Shown one piece after another: positions 34,742 through 41,072 of a DNA stretch of 41,072 nucleotides (positions within the stretch are counted from its first letter, which is position 1; each line of letters opens with the position of its first letter). Source of the DNA: Thermoguttaceae bacterium (GTDB lineage: Bacteria > Planctomycetota > Planctomycetia > Pirellulales > Thermoguttaceae); NCBI GenBank assembly GCA_025062105.1, contig JANXAQ010000181.1, positions 1 through 41,072 on the forward strand, in the 5' to 3' direction. The position numbers and the translations under genes were made by a program. The notes beneath the pieces are model-generated. The model worked only from the letters and a program-made list of their open reading frames with translations. It was not told the DNA's origin and did no database searches.

Positions 34742-35815
34742 ATGACTGAAGCGCAGAAGCAGAATTATCATGTGCCGATGGAGTGTGCCGGGTGGACGTT
34801 GGCGGCGTTGCTGCGGCGGGTCCGGCCGGAGCTCAGCTGGTCGCAGGCCAAGCGGCTGATCCATCATCGGCATGTGCAGGTCAACGGCAATTTGTGTATG
34901 GACGACGCTCGGCGGCTGAAGCCAGGCGATGTGGTGGCGGTCTGGCAGGAGCCGCTGGCCCGCCCCATCCGCGAGGAAGATATTCAGATCGTCTATCAAG
35001 ATCCCTACCTAGTCGTCGTCGATAAACCGGCTGGGATTACCACATTGCGACATCCGGAAGAACGGCACTGGCCACGACGACGCCGACAGCTTCAGCCGAC
35101 ACTGGATGAAATGGTTTTGGAGATTCTTCAGGGAGCATTGAGCGTTACCAACCCGACCGGCCGCTCCTCCCACCGGAAAACTCCTACCGCTCGAAAATCC
35201 CAAAAGAGTAATTCCGGCAGCCAAAAACACCGGCCATCGCACCGACTCCGTCGGCTGTATCCGGTGCATCGGTTGGATCGGGATACCAGCGGCCTAATCG
35301 TCTTTGCCCTAAGGCCAGAGGCATACCTAAAACTTGTTCAAATGTTTCGTAAACATCAAATCCATCGGGTTTATTTGGCCTTGGCCCTGGGTCGGGTGGA
35401 GGAGCAAACGTTCCGTTCGTATCTGGTCCGGGACCGAGGCGACGGTCTGCGGGGCAGCACACAGGAGCCCGGGAAAGGCCAATTGGCTGTTACCCATGTC
35501 CGACCGTTGGAGTACCTGCCCGGCTATACGCTGCTGGAATGCCGATTAGAAACTGGCCGAACGCATCAGATCCGGATTCATCTGTCGGAGGCAGGCCATA
35601 GGGTATGTGGCGAAAAAATTTATACCCATCCTCTGGGAGGTAAACCCATCCCAGATCCTTCTGGCGCAATGCGTCATATGCTCCATGCCGCACAGCTTGG
35701 CTTCCAGCACCCAATTACTGGAGAACCACTGCTGTTTGAGTCTCCGATGCCGACCGATATGCGTCGGCTAATCGAAAAACTCCGCCACCAGCCGGAAAGT
35801 CCTCCTCCCAACTAA
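34742..35815 (+). CDS. RluA-family 23S rRNA/tRNA pseudouridine synthase
   Basis: Isomerises uridine to pseudouridine in rRNA or tRNA. The 357-aa product has an N-terminal S4 RNA-binding domain (about residues 15-75, LSWSQAKRLIHHRHVQVNG). The catalytic domain begins at VYQDPYLVVVDKPAGITTL, with the RluA signature HRLDRDTSGLIVFA (catalytic Asp179), then HRVYLALALG, ETGRTHQIRIHLSEAGHRVCG and MLHAAQLGFQHPITGEPL. Between PAGITTLRHPEE and the signature lies a very basic insert of about 65 residues (PRRRRQLQP..., SSHRKTPTARKSQKS), longer than usual and perhaps an added RNA contact. The ATG at 34742 has no clear Shine-Dalgarno. Target site not predictable, so no RluC/RluD symbol is given. Confidence 0.92.
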   Translation: MTEAQKQNYHVPMECAGWTLAALLRRVRPELSWSQAKRLIHHRHVQVNGNLCMDDARRLKPGDVVAVWQEPLARPIREEDIQIVYQDPYLVVVDKPAGITTLRHPEERHWPRRRRQLQPTLDEMVLEILQGALSVTNPTGRSSHRKTPTARKSQKSNSGSQKHRPSHRLRRLYPVHRLDRDTSGLIVFALRPEAYLKLVQMFRKHQIHRVYLALALGRVEEQTFRSYLVRDRGDGLRGSTQEPGKGQLAVTHVRPLEYLPGYTLLECRLETGRTHQIRIHLSEAGHRVCGEKIYTHPLGGKPIPDPSGAMRHMLHAAQLGFQHPITGEPLLFESPMPTDMRRLIEKLRHQPESPPPN

Positions 35816-35841
35816 TCGCCGATTGCCTTCGGTGTCGGTGG

Positions 35842-35876
35842 AACCCCGTCAGCCCAATGGGGAGGTTTACTTTTTC
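35842..35876 (+). terminator. Possible terminator after the pseudouridine synthase gene
   Basis: AACCCC and GGGG-A-GGTT can pair with one bulge, followed shortly by TTTTT at 35871. It lies 27 bases after the stop codon. Confidence 0.45.
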
Positions 35877-35888
35877 TCCTCTCTTGAT

Positions 35889-36042
35889 GAGCTCGATTTT
35901 TGCGATTTTTCCTAACTTGTTTTGCCGCCAGGGGTTACGACGAACACCTTGTGTTCACCCAATTTTGTAAGTCCAATAATTCCAAGCAGTTAGAACTTTC
36001 CCATTTCGGCAGATCACCAAAATTGGCAAAACTCCAGCCGAG
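35889..36042 (-). mobile_element. Family A element, reverse
   Basis: AGCTCGATTTTTGCGATTTT, CCAGGGGTTACGACGAAC, TTGTGTTCACCCAATTTTG, AAGTCCAATAATTCCAAGC, GCAGTTAGAACTTTCCC, and right end AATTGGCAAAACTCCAGC. Confidence 0.7.
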
Positions 36043-36283
36043 GCAAAAAGAGAGTAAGGTGAGGAAAAAATGAAACGGTCGACTGGCGTTTTTGTACCTG
36101 CAGCCAGCTTCGCTTTCGGCCAACCGGCCTTTCCCAGGCTAGGCCTTGGGAGGTTTCTCCTTTCGTCTGAAATGTTCCCCAGCAGTTTGCCTCTGGACCT
36201 GCTGGCCTCTTGCCAGTATGCTTCCCAACGGAGTGCTCACTGACTACATTTTGGGAGATTTTGAGGCACCAATCTTGCCAAGA
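36043..36283. other. Gap with no gene recognised
   Basis: TTTCGTCTGAAATGTTCCCC at 36162 recalls boxes at 14281, 18192 and 27302. No complete repeat or ORF was recognised. Confidence 0.3.
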
Positions 36284-36610
36284 AATCTCTGCAAAACATG
36301 AACATTTAACGAACTATATGGATATGTGATTACTTCCATTCTGTTGTCCTAGCCGAACAGCCCCTAGCTATTTGGCCGCTAGGAATGCTAGCAACCCTTA
36401 TATGTTGGGTAGAGGGCGAACAGTCAAAATGGCAAAAGATACTCGCACAGGCGTAACCAGCTTGACTGTTGCTCTTTTGCGGGGGTCCAGGCCGCTCTTG
36501 GCAGTCCTAACCTTTGGATAATATTGGACTTAGGCAATTTACCGAACAAAGAATCTTCAAGGCCTAACTTCGTGAAATAAAAGAAGTTACCAAAAATGCC
36601 ATAAGCCAAG
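36284..36610 (+). mobile_element. Diverged family C copy followed by family A
   Basis: C: AAATCTCTGCAAAACATGAA, CCGCTAGGAATGCTAGCAAC, CCTTATATGTTGGGTAGAGG, truncated near 36447. A (36455-36610): AGCTTGACTGTTGCTCTTTTG, ATTGGACTTAGGCAATTTAC, GAAGTTACCAAAAATGCC. Confidence 0.55.
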
Positions 36611-36894
36611 TATGCAGCACTTCCATGACTATCCAGGGAGAACCTAATGCACTTTATCCGCGTAGAATGAGCCTAATTTTTCTTCCTCTCTTCGAGCAGA
36701 GGAGTGTATGGAGAGAGAATTATATGTTCATCTATCTTTTTCCCTTCAGGCCTCCTGCCTGACGGCGGACCGGTCTGTTTGGTGGAGAGAAGAGAGCCCG
36801 GGTGCATTACTCGACTGCCATGGAAGGAAAAAGGCGACTTCCTTGATTCGCCTCGGCGGTTTCCTTATCTGCTTACTGAAGGAAGGAATGTCTC

Positions 36895-37887
36895 ATGAAA
36901 GCACGGAGTTTTCAGGATCGGCTCAACGATCCGGTGCTTCGGTATGTGCATCAGGATTATCCTCGAATCCTTTGTACCGATACGGTGGCCGAGGCCCTGC
37001 ACCGGGTGCAGCATAGTCAAATTACAAGCCGAATTGTGTATTTCTACGTCGTGGATGCTGAGGATCGACTCTGTGGGGTGTTACCGACTCGGCAGTTGCT
37101 TCTGCGTGCGCCGCATACTCCGGTGGCCGAGCTGATGATTCGCAAGGTCATCAGCCTGCCGCAGACAGCTACTTTGCTGGAAGCGTTGGAACTATTTATG
37201 TTTCATCGGTTATTGGCATTTCCGGTGGTAGATGAGAAGGGCCGAATCCTCGGAATTATTGATGTAGATTTATTTACCAAGGAACTCACCGATCTGGCCC
37301 AGGTGGAAGAAAGCGACGATATTTTCCAAATTCTTGGAGTGCACCTAAGGGAACTTCGAGAGGCCAACTTGCTGGGGGCTTTTATCGGACGATTGCCTTG
37401 GCTTTTGTGCAACATTGGCGGCGGCTTGGCCTGTGCCATGCTCGGAGCCTTATTTCAACAGACATTGGATCGGATGGTGGTGTTGGCTTTATTCATTCCG
37501 GTGGTCTTGGCACTGGCCGAAAGTGTCAGCATGCAATCGCTTAGTCTGACATTGCCGGTGCATGAACCTTGGAGGATGAGCTGGCCCAAATGGTTCGGCC
37601 TGCTTCGGCAGGAGGGGATGGTCGGGGCGATGTTGGGCACAACTTCTGGGGCCATCGTGGCAGCAGTGGCATGGGCCTGGCAATGGTCTGGCCGATTGGC
37701 CCTGACGTTACTGGCCAGCATTGGGCTTTCGGTGGCCTGGGCGGCCATGCTAGGACTGTCCATGCCGATTGCCTTACGCGCTTTGCAGCGAGATCCTAAA
37801 GTCGCTTCTGGACCGGTGAGCCTGGCCTTAGTGGATGTAACCACTCTTGTCCTCTATTTGGCCTTGGCCAGCTGGTTCTTTACCTGA
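36895..37887 (+). CDS. mgtE: MgtE-type magnesium transporter lacking the N domain
   Basis: MgtE proteins are homodimeric Mg2+ channels gated by cytoplasmic Mg2+-sensing domains. The 330-aa product begins directly with a CBS pair (about residues 20-145: [41 protein letters not shown]). A connecting helix follows, then five membrane segments (about 175-330) with [42 protein letters not shown] and [15 protein letters not shown], which hold the conserved pore-lining Pro and Asp positions of the family. The N domain (about 130 residues) of most MgtE proteins is absent. AAGGAAGGAA precedes the ATG at 36895. pyrB follows on the same strand after 202 bp. Confidence 0.9.
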   Translation: MKARSFQDRLNDPVLRYVHQDYPRILCTDTVAEALHRVQHSQITSRIVYFYVVDAEDRLCGVLPTRQLLLRAPHTPVAELMIRKVISLPQTATLLEALELFMFHRLLAFPVVDEKGRILGIIDVDLFTKELTDLAQVEESDDIFQILGVHLRELREANLLGAFIGRLPWLLCNIGGGLACAMLGALFQQTLDRMVVLALFIPVVLALAESVSMQSLSLTLPVHEPWRMSWPKWFGLLRQEGMVGAMLGTTSGAIVAAVAWAWQWSGRLALTLLASIGLSVAWAAMLGLSMPIALRALQRDPKVASGPVSLALVDVTTLVLYLALASWFFT

Positions 37888-37923
37888 TTGTCCGACCCAT
37901 ACCTGCTGGAGGGATAATCCTGA

Positions 37924-37940
37924 GCCTGCCTCTTGCAGGC
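37924..37940 (+). terminator. Hairpin after mgtE
   Basis: GCCTGC-CTCTT-GCAGGC forms a perfect 6-bp stem 37 bases after the stop codon. No T-run follows, so it may be a weak or factor-assisted terminator. TTGACA at 37989 could be a -35 box for pyrB, but no good -10 box is visible. Confidence 0.35.
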
Positions 37941-38089
37941 CCCAGGAGAAAATCTTAAAATGCTATTCTAAAAGATTTGTAAGCGATCTTGACAGAGCGG
38001 CCTACCGTGATGTTTCTTGTTGGGCGGACTGCTCCGTACCGTTGGGGGAAGCTTCTGGACTTGGCCGGTACACAAGCAAAGGCAGCCCT

Positions 38090-39049
38090 ATGTCCAGCGA
38101 ATGGATTGATCGACTAGGCGGTTATCCAAGCATTTGGCGACGCCGGCATCTTCTCGGCTTGGAAGAACTATCGGCTGAGGAAATCACTTGTATTTTAGAC
38201 AAAGCGGCTATTTTTAAACAGCTGCTCAGCGAAGGCCATCGCCGAATCCCTCTTTTAGTGGGCAAAACGATTTGCAATCTGTTTTTTGAGAATTCTACCC
38301 GCACACGGACTAGTTTTGGGTTGGCGGCTCGGCGGCTGGGGGCCGATGTGGTGGATTTCTCCGCTGCTACCAGTAGTCTTTCCAAAGGCGAAACCGTCAT
38401 TGACACTGCGCGCAATTTGGAGGCGATGGGCATCGAGGCGGTGGTAGTTCGGCATCGCACCCCTGGCATCCCCCATCTGTTGGCTCAAAACTTGCGCTGT
38501 TCGGTCATCAATGCAGGCGATGGCCCCCATGAACATCCTACCCAAGGTCTCTTGGACATTATGACCATTCGAGAACTTCGGGGCCGAATCGAAGGCTTGA
38601 CTGTCGCCTTGGTGGGCGACATTGCTTACAGCCGAACTGCTCGCTCAAATATCTGGGGGTTGAAAAAGCTTGGTGCCCATGTAATTGTCTGTGGCCCTTC
38701 CACGTTGGTCTCTCCCCGCTGGCAGGAATTGGGCGTGGAAGTGTCCTACAATTTAGACGAAATTTTACCCCGCTGCGATGTGCTGAACCTTTTGCGGATC
38801 CAATTTGAGCGGCAGGCACGGCGCCCGTTTCCCTCGGTCCGGGAATATGTTCATTTATATGCTATGACCCGGCAACGCATGGCCCGTACCAAACCAAACA
38901 TCCTCATCATGGCTCCAGGACCGATTAACCGAGGCGTAGAAATGACCGCTGAAGTGGCCGACGGCCCGCAGTCGGCCATCCTCCAACAGGTTACTAATGG
39001 AGTGGCTATCCGCATGGCAGTCCTGTGGCTCCTGACGGCAACCCCCTGA
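38090..39049 (+). CDS. pyrB: Aspartate carbamoyltransferase catalytic subunit
   Basis: Joins carbamoyl phosphate and aspartate to carbamoyl aspartate, the committed step of pyrimidine synthesis. The 319-aa product has the carbamoyl-phosphate loop [10 protein letters not shown] (S69-T74), the SSLSKGET loop with the active-site Ser and Lys, [13 protein letters not shown] (H149, Q152), [28 protein letters not shown] (aspartate domain) and [11 protein letters not shown]. Length is normal. The frame is open 81 codons upstream, but the ATG at 38090 ([11 protein letters not shown]) fits the usual start; no strong Shine-Dalgarno is seen. No pyrI or pyrC is adjacent. In many bacteria pyrB neighbours pyrC, so its isolation fits the scattered gene order here. 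Confidence 0.95.
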   Translation: MSSEWIDRLGGYPSIWRRRHLLGLEELSAEEITCILDKAAIFKQLLSEGHRRIPLLVGKTICNLFFENSTRTRTSFGLAARRLGADVVDFSAATSSLSKGETVIDTARNLEAMGIEAVVVRHRTPGIPHLLAQNLRCSVINAGDGPHEHPTQGLLDIMTIRELRGRIEGLTVALVGDIAYSRTARSNIWGLKKLGAHVIVCGPSTLVSPRWQELGVEVSYNLDEILPRCDVLNLLRIQFERQARRPFPSVREYVHLYAMTRQRMARTKPNILIMAPGPINRGVEMTAEVADGPQSAILQQVTNGVAIRMAVLWLLTATP

Positions 39050-39051
39050 CT

Positions 39052-39075
39052 CCGGTATGGTACGGATTTTTTGTG
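39052..39075 (+). terminator. Weak terminator after pyrB
   Basis: TCCG and CGGA around TATGGTA-like loop bases are followed by TTTTTT, four bases after the stop codon. The stem is short. Confidence 0.4.
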
Positions 39076-39295
39076 CTCAGTGAAGGGCATCAGGCCAGCC
39101 TAACACTTCCGCACCGTGGACTACCCGCATCGGAATCCACTGTGTGGACAAAATAGAAATTGGGAAATCTGGGAAGCGGAAGGATTTTAAGAGTTTTTCC
39201 TATTTTCCCCCTAGCTTCTCCAAATTTACGGGTACTCCATGGGGCTGAATTTTTAAGAGAAACCCTCTATCTACCGCGGACAAGGGAAAAAAACT

Positions 39296-40363
39296 ATGGT
39301 GCGTTTCTGGACGGACAATATCATTCTGTGGGTGATGGGACTATTGGTTTCGGCAGGCAGTTTGCGGGTATCGGAAGCGGAAGACACCAGCTCTGGGGCG
39401 ACTCCCACGCCAGGTCATGCAGCGAAAGTGCTCGCCTTTTATTACCCCTGGTATGGCAATCCGAAATACCCCCAGGGCAGCGGCCGCTGGAGTCATTGGG
39501 AAGGCGTGGAGGAAGAAAAAAAGCAGATTGCCTCCAGCACAAATTATCCGAAACTAGGCGCTTACGATTCTCATGACCCACAGCTACTCCGGCAACACGC
39601 CGAGTGGTCCAAGCAAGCGGGCATCCATGGCTGGATTGTCAGTTGGTGGGGCCGAAACGATTTTACTGACCGAGCTATGCCCCGCATCCTGGAGGCTTGT
39701 CAAAAGGCTGGACTTCAAGCCACCATTTACTACGAAACCATCCGGGGCAAAAAAACCCCGGACAACGCCGCCCAAGAGTTGCTCGACGTTCTGAAAACCT
39801 ATGCTGACCACCCGGCCTGGTTCCGCTGGCAGGGGAAGCCCGTACTATTTATTTACGTCCGGGCGCTGGACGAACTGGGCCTGGACGGCTGGCGCAAAGC
39901 CGTCGAACAAATCCGCCAAAACTATCCCAAGGGGGTGGTACTGATTGGCGATCGGATGAGCCGAGAGGCAGCGCAGGTCTTCGATGGTATCCATACGTAT
40001 AATACTGCCGGCCACCTCAAAGGTCGAAATCTCCAGCAACTGCGCAGTTGGGCTGAACAGACATTTCCCGCTTGGGTGGCTCTGGCCAGAAAAGAAAACA
40101 AAATAGCCACCCTTACTGTCATCCCAGGCTACGACGATACGAAAATCCGAAAGCCCGGCCTAAAGGTCGATCGGTTTGAGGGGCAAAGCTACGCGCTCCA
40201 ATGGCAGGCCGCCATCGCCGCCCGGCCCGATTGGATACTTATTACCTCTTTCAACGAATGGCACGAAGGGAGCGAGATTGAGCCTTCGGTCGAGTGGGGC
40301 GACCGCTTTCTTGAGATCACCCGCATCTGGTCTGACCGCTTCACCCAGCCTCCCAAACCTTAA
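39296..40363 (+). CDS. Secreted GH99-like (endo-mannosidase-like) glycoside hydrolase
   Basis: GH99-like proteins have a (beta/alpha)8 barrel; characterised members cleave mannose-containing glycans. The 355-aa product has a hydrophobic N-terminus (IILWVMGLLVSAGSL) consistent with export. The barrel then begins KVLAFYYPWYGNPKYP, followed by HDPQLLRQHAEWSKQAGIHG, WIVSWWGRNDFTDRAM, ATIYYETIRG, GKPVLFIYVRAL and GIHTYNT. It ends with the typical SFNEWHEGSEIEPS block (E321, E324), which holds acidic residues of the active site. AAGGGAA lies before the ATG at 39296. Short for an exo-enzyme but normal for bacterial GH99/GH71-like domains. Actual substrate unknown. Confidence 0.82.
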   Translation: MVRFWTDNIILWVMGLLVSAGSLRVSEAEDTSSGATPTPGHAAKVLAFYYPWYGNPKYPQGSGRWSHWEGVEEEKKQIASSTNYPKLGAYDSHDPQLLRQHAEWSKQAGIHGWIVSWWGRNDFTDRAMPRILEACQKAGLQATIYYETIRGKKTPDNAAQELLDVLKTYADHPAWFRWQGKPVLFIYVRALDELGLDGWRKAVEQIRQNYPKGVVLIGDRMSREAAQVFDGIHTYNTAGHLKGRNLQQLRSWAEQTFPAWVALARKENKIATLTVIPGYDDTKIRKPGLKVDRFEGQSYALQWQAAIAARPDWILITSFNEWHEGSEIEPSVEWGDRFLEITRIWSDRFTQPPKP

Positions 40364-40409
40364 GACACATCCCCCAGTTCCGTAACAGTTCCGCCGAATG
40401 GGGTAACCT

Positions 40410-40436
40410 GTCATCCCTGCACAAACAGGAATCCAG
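40410..40436 (+). repeat. Family H palindrome, copy 1
   Basis: GTCATCCCTGCACAAACAGGAATCCAG: here CCCTGC...ACAGG is the decayed form of the CCTGC-AAG-GCAGG palindrome found in the copies that follow. Confidence 0.75.
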
Positions 40437-40501
40437 GCTCTCTTGTGGTGTTCCTCTGGGAGGGCGGCTGGCTCGGCCCGGATTTGTCATCCCCGGGATT
40501 T

Positions 40502-40563
40502 GTCATCCCTGCGTAAGCAGGGATCCAGAAAATCCCTCTCCCCTCCGCGGGAGAGAGTGAGGG
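40502..40563 (+). repeat. Family H palindrome followed by a CCCTCTCCC module
   Basis: GTCATCCCTGCGTAAGCAGG and GATCCAG (40502-40528), then CCCTCTCCCCTCCGCGGGAG and AGAGTGAGGGG. This module has no extra hairpin. Confidence 0.78.
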
Positions 40564-40575
40564 GTCGCCCCCATT

Positions 40576-40664
40576 GTCATTCCCGCGCAAGCGGGAACCC
40601 AGAAAAAATCCCTCTCCCCTCCGCGGCAGAGGCCGGCATTGCCTTTGGCAATGCCGGGTGAGGG
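40576..40664 (+). repeat. Family H palindrome and module carrying an 11-bp hairpin
   Basis: GTCATTCCCGCGCAAGCGGG (40576-40595), then CCTCTCCCCTCCGCGG. Next comes CCGGCATTGCC-TTT-GGCAATGCCGG (40633-40657), a perfect hairpin, then GTGAGGG. Confidence 0.8.
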
Positions 40665-40695
40665 CACCTTCTTTGCCAAGCGCCCCCCAGGGAAG

Positions 40696-40723
40696 CCTGG
40701 ATTCCTGCTTGCGCAGGAATGAC
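40696..40723 (-). repeat. Family H palindrome, reverse
   Basis: CTGGATTCCTGCTTGCGCAG and GAATGAC, the complement of the other copies. Confidence 0.78.
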
Positions 40724-40779
40724 ACCAAAGGCCCAGCCGGGTAAGGGGGGCCTACCTCAGCGAAGAAACCCGCCATCTT

Positions 40780-40865
40780 GTCATCCCTGTGCAAGCAGGG
40801 ATCCAGAAAAATCCCTCGCCCTTCTGCGGGAGAGGGTGGCCCGGCGCTAGCCGGGCCGGGTGAGG
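40780..40865 (+). repeat. Family H palindrome and module carrying an 8-bp hairpin
   Basis: GTCATCCCTGTGCAAGCAGG (40780-40799), then CCCTCGCCCTTCTGCGGGAG. Next is GGCCCGGC-GCTA-GCCGGGCC (40838-40857), then GGGTGAGGGG. Confidence 0.8.
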
Positions 40866-40868
40866 GGA

Positions 40869-40977
40869 CATATTCCCCTCTCCCCGCCGCGGGAGAGGGT
40901 TAGGGTGAGGGGGCATATTCCCCTCTGCCCGCCGCTCCAAGAGGGTGGGCAACCGACAGGTTGCCCGGCTGAGGGGG
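40869..40977 (+). repeat. Two tandem CCCTCT modules, the second with another hairpin
   Basis: CATATTCCCCTCTCCCCGCC (40869) and CATATTCCCCTCTGCCCGCC (40914) start two units 45 bp apart. The first has no added hairpin. The second carries GGGCAACC-GACA-GGTTGCCC (40947-40966) before GGCTGAGGGGG. Confidence 0.78.
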
Positions 40978-41072
40978 CTAAACCACGGACGGCAGAAGGC
41001 AGACGGCGGAAGGATATTTCCACATTTAACGTGTTCCGGCCTCCGCCTTCTGACCTCGGACTCAAAGGTCCC

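Noticed and set aside
37847-38089. 81-codon upstream extension of pyrB.
   Set aside because: It overlaps the end of mgtE and the normal PyrB N-terminus begins at 38090.
40410-40977. Possible CRISPR array because of regularly recurring short repeats.
   Set aside because: Repeat lengths, orientation and spacing vary, one copy is inverted, spacers are not uniform, and no cas gene is present.

Overview
The window looks like a chromosomal segment of a planctomycete, probably Pirellulales-like and possibly thermophilic. This is inferred from a short lipoprotein of a type I recall from planctomycetes (VGGQTLPSAYY...DDVQYF), a TPR/CHAT protein of planctomycete style, a DcaP/OprP-like porin, a very large secreted TIM-barrel protein, and mostly scattered single housekeeping genes. 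No rRNA, convincing tRNA, CRISPR array, prophage or transposase gene was seen.

Seventeen protein genes are supported and cover only about 63% of the window. In order: aat (Leu/Phe-tRNA-protein transferase), a QueD/PTPS-family enzyme, a DegT/DnrJ-type sugar aminotransferase, an APC amino-acid permease (minus), an outer-membrane porin, an LpxL-like acyltransferase (minus), a 1026-aa secreted glycosidase-like protein (minus), ftsK, cimA and valS (57 bp apart, probably one transcript), a small lipoprotein (minus), a TPR/CHAT protease-like protein, holA, an RluA-family pseudouridine synthase, an MgtE-type Mg2+ transporter lacking its N domain, pyrB, and a GH99-like secreted protein. Apart from cimA-valS, and possibly mgtE-pyrB, the genes stand alone between long gaps.

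The most striking content is in the gaps. They are packed with short non-coding interspersed elements belonging to at least seven families (named A to G here), most with terminal inverted repeats (TIRs): A (~150 bp, TIR GCTCGACTTTTGCCATTTTT, about 20 copies), B (~110 bp, TIR GGCTCTGTTGAA, 3 copies with 9-bp target duplications), C (~188 bp, TIR GGAACCTCTGCA, about 12 copies), D (~135-155 bp, usually abutting A), E (~295 bp, TIR GGGTGYGGCTGAAATTTTGTG, 4 copies, one with a perfect 8-bp target duplication), and G (~280 bp, TIR GGCTCGCTGTTA, 2 copies). Several are nested: B inside A, and A plus E inside one C. None encodes a protein, so they look like MITEs moved by an enzyme encoded elsewhere. 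The last 650 bp hold a different class: REP-like palindromes (GTCATYCCYGC...), here called H, alternating with CCCTCTCCC...GGTGAGGG modules that carry different hairpins at one fixed place.

All comparisons were made by eye. Element boundaries are good to a few bases where TIRs or target duplications are quoted and to about 10-20 bases elsewhere.
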